From: Phlebiopsis flavidoalba
Lineage: Eukaryota > Basidiomycota > Agaricomycetes > Polyporales > Phanerochaetaceae
NCBI GenBank assembly: GCA_035772785.1
Contig: JAOCPU010000010.1
Location: 1-64,000, forward strand
DNA length: 64,000 nucleotides
Direction of reading: 5' to 3'
In this document: positions 23,757 to 35,966 of the stretch, one piece after another
Layout: the number at the start of each line of letters is the position of its first letter
Numbering within the stretch: the stretch's first letter is position 1
The notes under the pieces: generated by a model
What the model was told of the DNA's origin: nothing
Databases searched by the model: none
Seen by the model: the letters and a program-made list of their open reading frames with translations, nothing else
Translations under genes and position numbers: made by a program

Positions 23757-26189
23757 GGTTTCGACAGCAGTTCGAGCGAGCAGCGTCGTAGAATATACGA
23801 CGTAGAATATATCGCCCCCGACTCAACGGGGAGGCATTGGTCTCGTACCAGAGGCTCTTGACAATCGGGCGGGACCCACGAATGGACAGCGTCGCTTCCC
23901 CCGGTCGGAGTTTCGCCACTTTTGGGTCCTCGCACAACCTCCATCCCTATTTGAGGCTCCGCCAAATCAACGATTGCATATCCCGCCACAACGCCCGTCG
24001 CAGTCACGATGCCGCTGATTATCGCGCACCCCGCCACAACGAGAGTTTGCAAAAACCTCAGGACGAGGGTCCATCAACACCACAGGCAAGACACCACAGT
24101 CAGTAACAAATTGGGGCGGGTGACGTTCTACGGACTCCCCGTTTGCGTCTGCCCATCTGCCACCCGTCGGAGTTTCACTCAAGCGGCAGCCACGAATACC
24201 CGTCGCGAGGCCCAATTTCGACTCATCCCTTTGCCAACTTGGCCACATCACAAAGCGGCCCCACCCACACATTCGACCCGTCCATGACCGCCTCTAACAC
24301 CACGCGCAGCCGAGCCATCCGCTTTTGTGCCACCAGGTCGCCTCGTACGTGGCACACTCGGCACATGCTTTTTGCTACGTGCATCGCCGCGGCGCACAGA
24401 AGATCGCACAGTCATTGTGCCTCCCCATGCATGGTATGCGTCACCATTGTTTATTCAATTGGGCTAGCTTCGTTGCTTGGATCAGCGGATGCGGGCCACG
24501 CGAATCTGGATCTCCGACGGATGATCGGCCACAGACGCGTCGACGGCAAGGCTGCATTGGACGAGGACGTCTGTCAGTGGCGCTCGCCTTCGGGCCAAGG
24601 GAAAGTACTTATCTGCTGAAAATTCTTCACGAGCACTTCACAGGCACGTTCGTTTTTTTTTGGAGAGTGCGGATGTCGTTTCGCAACAGAGAAAAGCTCC
24701 GAAATGCGCCCCCTTGAAGAGCCTAGATGTTGCATTACTTCGTGAAATGAGTCAACGTCCCCAGCAACATTGTTCGGTTTGGCGGCACCCCTTCCATCCT
24801 CTCACCATCACACTAGGTTTCTTCTGTAGCGTCCACATGTAGGTTCCACCCACACGCCTCTCACGCTAGCAGCCACCTTCGTCGCATTTACCTTCACTTT
24901 GCCCTACCACCTACCGTTTCGACGTTATACCACACGCCATGAGCGCACATTCCAATAATAAAGCGACGGCCAAATGGTCGAGAGACTCGACGGTTGACGC
25001 TAGGGCGACAATAGACCTGCAGGTCTTGACTTTCGCACGGTTTTTCTCGTGACGTTTACGAGCGGGTAACGGCCATTTTAGAGGTTGGGCTGACTTTGAA
25101 CCGCATATCGGCACTGTGTTTTCATAGCTATTGGACGCCCACCCTCGATGAGGTCCACCATTTGGCACTGCTCATCTTGTACGGGTCAATTTGGTACATC
25201 CATGGGAGAAAACTGCAGTCTGCCATTACTCATAATGATATTGTTAACGCTTCCTGCGATATTATTGTTCGGAGCCCTACATTCTTATTCGGTGATGTTG
25301 TTGCGGAGGTGCTGGCCATTTTTGTGTGAGATGAGTCTGAATCAAAATGGAGATCGAGGGAATAATGGTGGGGCAGTGGCTGTTCGATTGTGCTCAGGGG
25401 CTGTGCTTCGTACTTGTTGAACCTGCAAGTGGACTTCCAAATTTTATTGTGTATACGGACGGCATTCACTGGAGTTGTAGTAGGTAAGGCAGATGTATTG
25501 TAGGTTATCGTCTTGACTTTTTCCCGTCATTCCGCGCCCTGCTAAGTCCCATCGCATCGAACTTGTGTTCATATCTTACTTGATACATAGTTCAAGTTTG
25601 CGTTATGTGGCGTGTGTGCACACTGGCCAAGCGTGAGGCAAAAGATTCACTCGAGCCGAAACTCATCTGTCTTCATAAATTGCTGCATGAAGCGTATAAC
25701 TTACGTGAGTGAGTTTACACAGGAAAGATACGCCAAATATGTTTTCACCAGTATAAACGGCCCAAAACGTGGTTTCTGAGCCTTACACCAAACTAAAAGA
25801 AACAGGTACGCGTCCGGGTCGAACTGCGACACGCAGACCACGCGTTCGGGCATTCTGATTTGGCTCCTTGGTTTTGGCTGGCGCCGGGAGCGTCATTGTC
25901 AAGAAACTTCTCTAGGCGCTCTTGCAGCCTCCTTTTCTCAACACCCCACCCAAAAGCAAAAACCATGGGTCGGTGCGCCGTCGCCTCTAGGAGTACGGCG
26001 TTCTCACCCTCTCATAACGAGCACATGTTCATGTGCTCAGCACGGACCGATGGTGTAGGAGCCAAGGATCGTGGAGACCTGGTCTGTATGCGCGAGCTCG
26101 TGCCCATCGCGGTCTGACACCGCGATTACGCGTTAGCGTCGGCAGCGCGGGGACGATCGTGCGCTGACGAGAACGCAGCGCCACGGACG

Positions 26190-26210
26190 CCCCCCCCCCC
26201 CCCCCCCCCC
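26190..26210. repeat. Oligo(C) tract, 21 nt
   Basis: Run of 21 C upstream of the FKBP gene, followed by TCCCC. Confidence 0.9.
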
Positions 26211-26637
26211 TCCCCAGAGATCCACGTACATCGCACCCACGGATACTCGCATGCTAAGCTCTGAATGAACTGAGGAAGGCGCAAAGAGCAGTACCGAACA
26301 GGAGAGGAGCCGTGAGACTACGAATACCGTTGCTTGGTGCACGCTTACGCCTGGCGAACGGTCGTTGTTCGTGCCCCCTTCATTAAGATGTTGATGCTTA
26401 GTTCTTGAGAACTGCGTCTGGACGGTATAGATTGAACTAATGCACGGTTGACCATTGTCATCTGAGGAGGAGACGCGTGTTGCGTTCGAGGTTGGTCGGC
26501 CCGCAAGTACGATTCGATGTCTTGTCTTCGCAACAATTCGTTTCCCGAAGTCCGACGCAGCGCCCATTACTTCTCAGCAACGGCAATCTTAGGCATCGGT
26601 ATTGCCCAATCATAACACACAATCGTTTTGGTAATCG

Positions 26638-27669
26638 GTTGCCTTGACAGGATGTGGCGTTCAGAACCAGATTGGCCTCCCCGGCCGCTTCGACGGACTC
26701 CGAGGACGAGTTCGACTCTGACGAGTGAGGAGCGAGGGCCTACCGGCTCGAGGAACTGTCAGCTCGGACGTCGAGATCAACGCAGACGAGCTCGACGGAG
26801 GATGACCTCGGAGGACGACTCGCAGTGACGTACCCCACCAACTAGGGGTACCGCTTTAGCGCCACCTGCGGACTCCCATACAGCCGTCTTCGAGGAAGTC
26901 CGCTGATGAGAAGCTCCGACTCAAAGAAACGTGGCCGCGCGACTCGGCCAGCGTGTGCGGTGGGAGGGCGACGAGTCTCGAAGCTGAGCGAAAGGCGCGC
27001 AGCTGATAGAAGTAAGCTGGAAAAAGAAGCTCAAGGCCGAGGGCGGCAGGATGCCACACCAAAGCCAAAACTCCCGCCGTGCCCGCGGGCGAGGACCGCC
27101 GCCTTCGCACGCGAAGGGAGCAGCCACCAAGGGAGTAAGAAGGAGAAGAAGGAAAGCGCAAAGAGAAGGAGGAGAAGAAGTAGGGCAAGAAGGCCGAGAC
27201 GCGCAACGCATCGATGGCGGCCTCAAAAGGTCCTTGACCACAAGACGGGCACTGGCCCCAATAGGGAAGTGAAATAGATTCCGCGAAGTAGAGCGGGAAC
27301 CTTGTCACGTGTTTCGCTTATGATTGGCAAGCTCCAGAGTGAGCGGCAAAAGTCTATAAGGATCTTTGGACAATCGAACACCCAAGGGCGAGCCGGTGAG
27401 TCGCGCTAATATCCAAGTATTTCTGCATGGGCGTTTTTTATTTGATGTGCTCCTTGGTACGGTCGAGTTCCTAGTGTACAGAGCTCGGCAGAGGGCGAGG
27501 TCATCAACCGGCTGGGACATGGGCAATCGATGCTGCCATGCAGAGTCGGACGGTTGAACGTCTACTCTCTACTATCATCAGCCCCCACTTTGCACTACGG
27601 CCCAAGCGTGCCCGAGGCGGCATCCCCCCACCGTGCGTTCGCGAACCTTTCGAAACTCTCAGTTGCTAA
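26638..27669 (+). CDS. FPR4: Nucleolar FKBP-type peptidyl-prolyl isomerase (FPR3/FPR4-like)
   Basis: Nucleolar FKBPs act as prolyl isomerases and histone chaperones. Order seen: LTG followed by an acidic stretch STDSEDEFDSDE (about 26.7 kb), then SSDVEINADELDG (about 26.77 kb), a Lys/Arg/Glu-rich middle (26.9-27.2 kb) and the start of the FKBP fold, KVLDHKTGTGP (about 27.23 kb). Next comes MIGKLQSG with KVYKD and a TPKGEP-like end (27.32-27.395 kb), and a GTGAGT donor at 27396. The second exon gives GEVIN with WDMG, then PTLHYGP and GGIPP (27.5-27.63 kb), and ends at a stop near 27667. These match the FKBP blocks YIGKL, KGEPF, GEVIxGWDxG, LxYG and GGIPPN, but in alternating frames. The N-terminal nucleoplasmin-like domain is not confidently located. 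The family call is good; whether the gene is intact is doubtful. Confidence 0.65.
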
Positions 27670-27689
27670 ACCTCTTCTTTCATGTGCGC

Positions 27690-30600
27690 CTCACTCACAT
27701 CTAAATAACCGGCATAACCAGTGCAGCAGCTGCAACTTGTGGTGTGCGCCAGGAGGGTCGAAGCTCACTAGCGCGTATACCACACTAGAAAAGCTCGTCG
27801 TCTTCTTGAGCATCGTATCAATCCAGACTATCGTTGCACGTTTATTTTGATCTATCCACCGCTGTACGTACATTGTTTTATGCATGAATTTTCGTTGTTG
27901 AAGCCAACGCAATTTTCGCTCTCGAAGCCATGTCTTACGAGCACATGCCGAGTGTCACAAAACCAAGCTTATAGGAACCAGTAACAGATGATACTGGGGA
28001 CGTACTCGGCAACGCATCTACAATCCGTGAACGAGTCGAATAGTCTCCAGAGGAGCAACCCTTCACTGACGAAGTATCTTGTTTCCACTGCTTTCCTCTG
28101 TTTACCCATGCAAGGCTTACGCGACGCCACTCGACCCTTTGGTCTCTGGCTTCTAATAACCACCTCCATCGGTGTCTGCGTTCCCTTGTATCCGCGGTGC
28201 TAGCGTCGCGGCAAGCCTACCAACGAACGTATCTTACGTATTTATTTACCCATAATGCTCTTATCTCGCATAAGGTAAGAGCACTCGGCCACTTCGGGCC
28301 ATACGCATTTCAGTCCGCGCCAGTCTTACTGCGGAGTGTTCTTAGATGAAGGGTCATTAAAGGCGTCCTTTCTTCAACAGGTGGACCGTGGAGGCCTGCC
28401 CCTGTTGAGCAGAGCAGTGCGCATGGCTAAGGGTAAGAGTGTTTTGAGATACGGGACTACCCTAAATAATCGGCAACACTACGCCGCACCCTTGATTGCC
28501 TGTGTGACGCCATCCTACGCCTGATGTAGCTGCAATCGTCCGTCCGGCTTGGCTGAGCTCCACGGTCCCTGAGCCAAGAATACCTTCTTCTCAGGCAGAG
28601 CCAGGCGGAGCACTATAAGTGGCGCCGAGCGCGCCTGATCCTGAAAGGTGCCCGCTCGCGGACCAATTGACCACCTTTTGCGAGTTGTCCTCTGAGGCTT
28701 CCTATGATTTTCTTGGTCACGGGCGTGATCGAATCAGAGTGCTATGATGAATTGTTTACGTTGTATACCTAATGGGATCGGACCTGCGGTGACGTAGTAA
28801 GACGGGTGAATTGCGAGCTGGCGCTGTCAATGGGTGTCAAGGATCGCGTAGTGCGTCTGAGTGCTGTGTCTAGTATCGCCTTCTCATTACGGATGTCGAG
28901 TCTACCGGTGTCTTTGGGGATTCTGGCCTGTTGAAACTTCGTGCATATCATTCGTCAACGTGGAGCGCGACTCGAAGAGGGTAGGCGCTTGATCTGTCGA
29001 TTGGGTTAGAGTCTTTTCTTGTTCTCGCGACGGATCATTGTCGAAGCAGTGCACACAGGTTTCGCAAGGACTGATACAGTCTGAGGACAGGTCGTTAGTA
29101 CATACCGTGATGAGTGGACTTGGGTAACCTTCGTTGACAAAACGAGTCCAGCTATGCGCGTGCACGTGTGTGGAGTATTACCTATCGTCATTACGAGTAA
29201 TGAATAGTGCGGCAGTACAGGTGGTAACAGATGTATCATTTGTGTGCTCACGCAATGGAATGTCCGTTGCTATTTTCGTGAGTGTATTAGAGACAATTGA
29301 CGCTGGACTAACAGCTGCGGTTATGCGGTGTGGGGGGGGGGTATAGATCCCCCCATCATTGTGCGGACAAAACGTTTCGAATCACAATTAGTTTCTCTAA
29401 GTGTTTATAAGCTTACTATGCTGAACACGGCAACGCTGCTTGGTTCAGATCTCTGGCGCTATATTCTCATTGACGCTTGTCATGCATTGTTACTTCGCTT
29501 CGATTCGCATCCGTGTGCTTTCGTGCGGTTACACTCCGTATCACTTCAATAGGCGTAAGTTTGCTCACGGCCTCGATAATCATCCCGCTGAACTTTGGAA
29601 CGCATATGTCTATAAAAGGAAGCCTGGCACCTGACGCGGTGGGTTGGGGCAAACTGCCGATACCTGACGGCCTTTCCCTTGACTAAAATAAACTCCCCCG
29701 GGGCCCTCTGGCTCGCTTTCAATGAGACCATGGACGGACGCGGAGGGGGTCATTGGTCGTGTGCTGTTAGTAGGGTATCATCAGGCTTTGTGGATGTTGG
29801 ATTGCGTGCTGTGTGAGAGGTAGCGTGTCAGACTCTGTGAATGAGGTGGTGCACAATATTGACCGGGTAGAATCGTGCGTTGTGATGTGGCAGAGTAAGC
29901 AAAACCCAAAACATGGAGGGTGGCGGCGGTGATAGGGCAGTGGCGATCGGGAGGGTGCGGGTGGCGGAGGTCGCGACTGTCAAAACATCTTAACTCGGCC
30001 GACGAGTGGCCGCCTCGCGCGTTCACTCCCTCCGAAATTGCGCTTGAGGTAAAATCGTCCTCAGGGAGGGGGGTCGAGGGGACAGGACACTAAAACTATG
30101 AGTGCGTACCAGGTGAGAGGAACGTCCGTGGTTAGTGGCGATAGAGGTCGTAGACAAAGGCAGATGGCGTGGATCATGAAGCAGCAGGATTCTCGCGCGT
30201 GCTGCGAAAACAGAAACCATCGTCAACAACACTTGCCGGGATTCTTCATAGCGCGCTCCAACATCGCCGCCGGAGACACACATGGCGGCTAGGACAGTGC
30301 ATCGACCAGGCCATGGGAGGTTACAATGTAACAGATGAGGAGAGGACGAGTGGACGTGTCGAGGGCAAGGTGGGGTGGAGTGGGAGTGTATGAGTATTAG
30401 TGACTCGGTCGGCGAGGGGCGTAGATGGACGCAGCAGCGAACCCGGGACAAGATGCTCGCGCTGCGGCGGTGTTGCTTGTTGGGCCCAAAATTTTTATGT
30501 GGGCAAGCGGGGCTCAGAGGGGGGACGAGTTGGTTGGGGCCCGAACATAGTCGACGGCGTCTGAACGATGGGATCCCGCAGAACATGTCGCCATGGGGGA

Positions 30601-30880
30601 TCGACAGCCTAGCCGTGGATAGAGAGGAAGACCACAACCTCAAGCATTATCTGTCAAGCGTATGACCAGTAGCTTAGTCAGGCGCCCCGCTAGCGAATGA
30701 CCACATAGAGGTCAAACCGCAACACGATTCTGCTAGACACCGGCCATGTACACGACCAAGACGCCACTTTCTACGTCAGCCGGCGCGCGCGGAGAACGAC
30801 ATTCAAAGATAGCAGTGTCATGACTCACAGACACACATCACGGGAATACTCACCGCGAATGCTAGCACTGTATGATTTTA
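27690..30880. other. Intergenic or unassigned, no recognisable gene
   Basis: Several frames under 110 codons on both strands and a 206-codon minus frame (30023-30643) of His/Ser/Pro/Leu-rich composition, with no family match. The N-terminal exons of PSY2 should lie in the last few hundred bases. A run of 10 G at about 29331-29340 and otherwise ordinary composition. Confidence 0.35.
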
Positions 30881-30895
30881 CCCCCCCCCCCCCCC
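30881..30895. repeat. Oligo(C) tract, 15 nt, ending in CAG
   Basis: Run of 15 C followed by AG. It sits directly 5' of the first identified PSY2 exon and would form the polypyrimidine tract and AG acceptor of an intron there. Confidence 0.8.
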
Positions 30896-30897
30896 AG

Positions 30898-33800
30898 CAC
30901 AAGACAGCACAAGGTACGCCCTGAGTTGCGCCGGATGATGTTCATCCTGAGGTAATCCCGGTCGTCTGACAGATACTCTGATCGTTTGGACCGAGCTCTG
31001 ACGGTGTCGACTACGCGCCTCAGCTTCCAGGATCCCGAAGGTTGTGCGGAGGTATGCCGAAATTCATTATGGATTTTCAAAAAGTTAATTACTAGACCCG
31101 GTGAGTGTCTGGTCCGGTCGCCTCCTCATACCCGTGTTTGAACTTTACACAGCCATGTCGTCCTCCCCCACCATTGGTCCCGAACCCACCCTGTCTAGTA
31201 CCCTCCTTCGCGGCGGCACTCTTCCCAACCTTCACTAAGTACTATAGGTGATATCGAGAGATCTGTCAAAACTGTCGCAGCGCATTTCCTGCGTTGATAG
31301 GAGCGTATATGCGAGTTTCATCCAGAATGACGTAAGTCGAGCTCGCTTACCCCAGACTCGGACCCTCATTCTGGATTCACACGTTCATAGGATTATATGA
31401 AGCTGTTAGTCGAGGTTTGTTCAGTCAAGCGGAGGATCTCGAAAGTCTCGATAAACCTTCACACTTTATGTAGCTGTATGTCAATCAATACGTGAGTCGC
31501 GCCGGCCCCCCTCGCGTGCTGTCCCCAACTTCATAAACATTCTGCAGTCATGTTGAACGATCATACACTGTACGAACACATATTGGAAGACGACATCTTT
31601 TTCGGGGTCGTTGGTCACATGCTCGAATGTCCGTGGCGACAAAAATTAGTCCTCTCTCAGTAAGGCTCTCTGATCATCTACCACAGACGACCCAGAATTC
31701 CCCACCCACAAGGCGAACTACCGCGAATTCCTCCACCAATCCTCCCGCTATCACCAACCTATCCCTATTCCGCGACGAAAGTATACAACGGAAAGTACAT
31801 CACACCTACCGGCTTCAATTCCTCAAAAGACGTCGCTATACTTGGCACGAGCAGAATCGCGACTCGACGTTCAACGTTCTGAACTCATGCATCCTCTTCA
31901 ACAGATTGACATCATCAATCACGTGCAAGGCGACCAGACCTTCCTAAGAGAGGTCGTTGGCACCTTCTTGGATGAGGAGATGCTGAAAAGGCCTAGTGCT
32001 GAAGGGAAAGGAGTGCAGAGGGCACGAAGACGGATGCCAAGATGGAGGTGGACCAGGCGGGACAAGCAGGCTCAAGCACTAAAACGGAGCCCCGAAACGC
32101 CAGCTGTCGGATGCGGAGGTAAAACACCGACAAGAGGTCGTGCTGTTGATCCAGCAGCTCTGCGTCATGGGAAAGAAATGTCCAGCTGCCTGCGCGGATG
32201 GCACTCTTTCGTTCTCTCGTCTCTCACCGCCGCGGGATATTGTTTGCTGTCCAATGGGCTCTGGGCCAGCCCGAGTCAAGGATAGTCTTCACATCATCTC
32301 GGCGGCGGGAGAGTCCTTTTTGGGTCCCTTACTGCGCTGTTAGACCACGACGTCAACGGTGTTCGCGCACACGTCCTCAAACAGCACTTGGTCCTCCTGA
32401 AACTCGACAAGACTGGTGCGGTCAGGGCGCGGAAGGTTGACCACGACACGGTGCTGTCCGTGCTGTGTCGTGTCCTCGTGAAGAGCGCTCGTGACCTCGC
32501 AGTGCAGAGCCAGGTCGCCGAGGCGTTGCGATCGCTGTTGGGAATACCCCCTTCTGACTGGTTGCCGATCAGCACCGGTGCGTATATGCTCTTAAGTCCG
32601 TGACGGGCTCTGACTATAATCGATGCCGCAGCCAGCTGAGGGGTCAGAAGGTGTTCCAGCGCCCAAAAGACGATCCAGGCACCGAGCGATTCATGGAAGT
32701 ATTTCTACAAATGCTCGCGTGGAATGTATTATTCAACCCCTAGCCGACCTCCCACAATGGAAGAATGCGACCGGTAAGTCCGTCTTCGCTTCCGTGCCTG
32801 CCGCGACAAGTAGTTGAATGTTGACGGAACCCCTTAGAAATCAAGCCTGAGCCTGACACGCGAACGGACTAACCTAGTTGCTTACATCTATGCGACCTGC
32901 TAGCTTGCTTCGCACTCCAAACACTCATTCCGCAGTCACTTCTTTATGTTGTCCTCATCTATTTCGTGGCCCACGTGGCGTCCCTATTGCGAGCAGGCAG
33001 CAAAAGACAAACATCTTAGGCTAGGTGCGGACTTTGGAGACTATGATGACCCATTTGCTCATGTTAGAAACGATTACAGCAGCGCTTTCCGCTTCTTCCG
33101 GGTTCTCCTACGGCTCAAACAATCGCAACTGTTGTTCAAACCACATGATCAAGATTGACGCGTTGGGCCCCATTCTCGAGCTCACCTTGCGAGAGTCCCG
33201 TCGAGACAACTTGCTGAGCTCCACCTGCCAAGAGTTCTTCGAGCACATGCGCAAGGTACACTCCATTACGAATTGCCTAACGCTAACGCTAACTCGACGC
33301 TTATAGGAAAACATCAAGGAGCTCATTCATCACTGTATGACCAAGCACGAGAGTAAGATTACAGAGCTGTCCAGTAAAACCCGTCTTGGCGTTGATGGTC
33401 AGCGATTCCAGCTTTTCATACGTCGTTGGGAGATCAACATTTGAACCACCACCGAAGGAGGAAGAAAATGTTGACAAGTGATGTGAACTCAGATATCATC
33501 TCACCAAATTATTGATCATATGTAGATCCGTATTAGACCCACACACAACGGCCCTCGGCGATGGGGACAAGGCCGTACTCTTGATGGGCTGAGGAGGAGG
33601 ATTACTTTAACGGAGATGACGACGAAGAGGAGCCCTTCAACGTCTCGTTGTTCCCAGGAAACAAGAGCGCTCTCAAGCGGAAACGTCCTCGCGGTGCGAG
33701 CGTTCCGCCGCTACGTCCGCAGCAATCACAGCTTCTGCGGAACGCCGCGCTTGGAAGATTGCTGGACTACGACAGAGGGCGACGAGCCCACTGCGGTTCC

Positions 33801-34284
33801 TTCAATCGAGAAGATACAGCCTTTACCCCTGCGCTCGCCAACCGTCCAGCAGAAACTCCGTCGCCACAAGACCCCAGCAGGATATACCTGCCAGCCCTCG
33901 TCTTGCCCACAAGCAGATACCAGCCGGGAAGCCTGCGTCCGAGGCTCCAGAGGACGCCGGAGGACAGCTTGCTGGAAGAGCCTGGTGTCAGGGACGGACG
34001 GTAAGAGCCCGCCCGGCGAGCTCGGCCCGGGCCCTCAAGCGGCGACGTGAGGATGAGGATGATGAGGGACTCGAGCGGCTCGCGAACAAGGCGAAGAAGC
34101 CGACCGCCACTGCTACGCCTGGCAAGGATGAAGCCGTCCTGGCCAGGGCGTCGTGTTCAAGCCTGGGTGGCAGTGAAGACGCAGGAGGAAGGCCGAAGAA
34201 GATCAAGTTGAAGCTCTCGTCGCCGACGTCGCAGGACACCTTCTGCCTTCAAGTCCTGGTGTGAAGGATGGAGACACAGGATAA
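30898..34284 (+). CDS. PSY2: PP4 phosphatase regulatory subunit 3 (PSY2/SMEK)
   Basis: It targets the PP4 catalytic subunit to substrates, including gamma-H2AX and Rad53 in DNA damage recovery. N-terminal EVH1/PH-like end at 30.97-31.08 kb (DTLIVWTEL, FQDPEGCAEV, FIMDFQK) with a GTGAGT donor at 31101. Next exon from 31153: SSSPTIGPEPTLSSTLLRGG. Then the SMK-1 region: ERICEF; DYMKLLVEV; NLHTLCSCMSIN; MLNDHTLYEHILEDDIFFGV (31.55 kb); VHHTYRLQFLK; STFNVLNSCI; VLLIQQLCVMGKK (32.15 kb). ARM-like part: LCRVLVKSA, LAVQSQVAEALRSLLGIP, RPKDDPGTERFM, KIDALGPILELTLRESRRDN (33.16 kb), CQEFFEHMRK, NIKELIHHCMTKHE. Acidic/basic tail: DDDEEEPFNVS, SALKRKRP, KRRREDEDDE, KIKLKLSSP, ending GVKDGDTG and a stop at 34282-34284. 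The motifs appear in all three frames. The 5' end is missing or unresolved. Identity is secure. Confidence 0.85.
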
Positions 34285-34485
34285 TTCTATACACTCATGA
34301 TCTGTTTCATACTGTACACACTCTGCATTCTACTTATTTAATCTGCAATCAATAAGACCACAAGGGTCGTGCTGGGGCAGCTCACAAGTCCGAGTTTGAA
34401 CCTTCAACCGGTTCTCATGCATACACCTTCAAGGTTTCGAGGATTGATCATGCAGAAAAATATTTCGATGACGGAAGGAACCCGC

Positions 34486-34487
34486 TA
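34486..34487. repeat. TA target-site duplication, left
   Basis: TA immediately outside the left inverted terminus of the 800 bp element; matched by TA at 35288-35289. Confidence 0.7.
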
Positions 34488-35287
34488 TGCTGTCCACTTT
34501 GTACAAAAATTAATCCGCGCAATAAATTTGAAGTCCCCACAATAAAAATTGAGATGATATGGTAAACCTACCTTCAAGGATGGAATGTGAGTTGGGTCAC
34601 TTACCATGATGCTCGGAGTGTGCTACCACTTGGAATACGAGTGTCGGCGGGACGTACAAGGCCCAGAGAAGGCTTGGAGGACGAGCCGAAAGCAAGCGCC
34701 TGGGCATCAAAGCTCAGGACGCCCACCGAACCTCTTGTCCCGCAACTTAAATAAGGAAACTAGAAATAACATGACAGTACCTCGTACTCTGTATCGAGAG
34801 GTCTTCTCCAAATCGGTAGTGATGATAATGGCAGGCTTATAACTCATCACAAGGTGCGAGTATTGCACCCTTGCTGGGAATTAGGCGCCTCACTCCGACA
34901 CCCTTCGTTAAATAGGAGTCCTATGTACCGAGTCATCATATTAGAGGAGTACGCATACACATTGTAGGATCGATGCCATCTGTGAGAACACTTGTCACTG
35001 TGAGCCCCGGACGAACAATCGGCCCTGGAGCCCACCACTGAGTCCTAGAGAGCCCAGCTACTGTGAGATGGAAGTCCCACGAGCTCTAGCAAAGCTCTAG
35101 ATGTCTTGTGATACCTCGAGATGGGTCTCCCAGTGACGTAGGTCTGGTAATAGGTATGTGAGACAGAGCTTCAGATGGAGCTGGTAGCTCTCAGGAATAG
35201 CTAGCCGAAATAATGACTTTGTAAAAAGTTATTTTCGCGGGACTGGATATTTTCGCGCGGGATGATTTTTGTACAAAGTGGACAGCA
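34488..35287. mobile_element. Non-autonomous DNA transposon (MITE-like), Tc1/mariner-type, 800 bp
   Basis: The left end begins TGCTGTCCACTTTGTAC and the right end is its reverse complement. The two termini are identical for 23 bp, then similar for about 15 more (CCGCGC followed by A-rich sequence). Each end abuts a TA dinucleotide, the target-site duplication of Tc1/mariner/pogo elements. The interior has no frame resembling a transposase; the longest is about 78 codons. The subterminal right side carries two copies of TTTTCGCG with GGGA, about 19 bp apart, possible transposase binding sites. It sits about 200 bp 3' of PSY2. It would depend on an autonomous partner elsewhere. Superfamily inferred from TIR and TSD only. 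Confidence 0.75.
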
Positions 35288-35289
35288 TA
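35288..35289. repeat. TA target-site duplication, right
   Basis: TA immediately outside the right inverted terminus, pairing with 34486-34487. Confidence 0.7.
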
Positions 35290-35351
35290 CCCCGCCGTGT
35301 TATTTGACATTGATATTACAATACTAGTGGGGTTTCAGACCTGGTCGGCCC

Positions 35352-35882
35352 TCAAGGAGAAGATTCGTTGGTGCAGGTTGGTACCCGCCATTGCTCCGAA
35401 CGCTGGCATTTTAGAGGATGGTTTTTTGAGGGGACTGGAGCCTTATTGATACATATCGGAACCTGGGTCATCCACCAGCTTCCACTCGTCATTGCAAGTT
35501 CTCGGGGACTGGAGTATAGGCCTAAAAACAGCTGTTGGAGTTCGAAGTTAAAGCAACATGAATGACGAGAGCCTTTACTGTTACGAAGCCCGGCTCTTTC
35601 GACCAAACATGGGCGTAGTATTCTCATTATCTCAGCCACCAATACTGTTAGGTAATTAGTTGGCGGAGCGCAACCATTTCGGTTGTGCGCCATTGGTGTA
35701 CGAACGCATCCGTAATCCTCAGACTCCAGAGGGGAGCAATCAATAGGGAACCCAGACTCCGCTCGTCGTCTTTGACGGCAGCAGGCTAACAGTTCTTCCC
35801 CAGGGGAACGTTCCGACAGGGTTATCTGATTTAATGCATCAGCATGAAATAAATGTTCGCATATTCCCACATAGAACTCCAC
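35352..35882 (-). CDS. Hypothetical ORF, 176 aa
   Basis: One of the longer uninterrupted frames in the window, on the minus strand between the transposon and F-box gene A. Eleven cysteines; no family, signal peptide or membrane segment that I recognise. It could be a 3' exon of F-box gene A or a chance frame. Confidence 0.3.
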   Translation of the reverse strand: MEFYVGICEHLFHADALNQITLSERSPGEELLACCRQRRRAESGFPIDCSPLESEDYGCVRTPMAHNRNGCAPPTNYLTVLVAEIMRILRPCLVERAGLRNSKGSRHSCCFNFELQQLFLGLYSSPRELAMTSGSWWMTQVPICINKAPVPSKNHPLKCQRSEQWRVPTCTNESSP

Positions 35883-35966
35883 AAGAATCGCTTCTTTGTA
35901 CTTGCACTATGAGGCCTGTGCTAGTGACTCGAGGTTGAGGCTTCGCATAAGAGATCTAGAGGACCA

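Larger units (their letters stand above)
23300..26600. other. No recognisable gene; oligo(C) tracts
   Basis: Short to medium frames on both strands without family resemblance. The minus strand at 23.9-24.2 kb has the short peptide ETPTGG twice, about 270 bp apart, hinting at an old local duplication. The stretch 25.85-26.6 kb should hold the N-terminal nucleoplasmin-like part of the FKBP gene, but I could not trace it with confidence. Confidence 0.35.
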
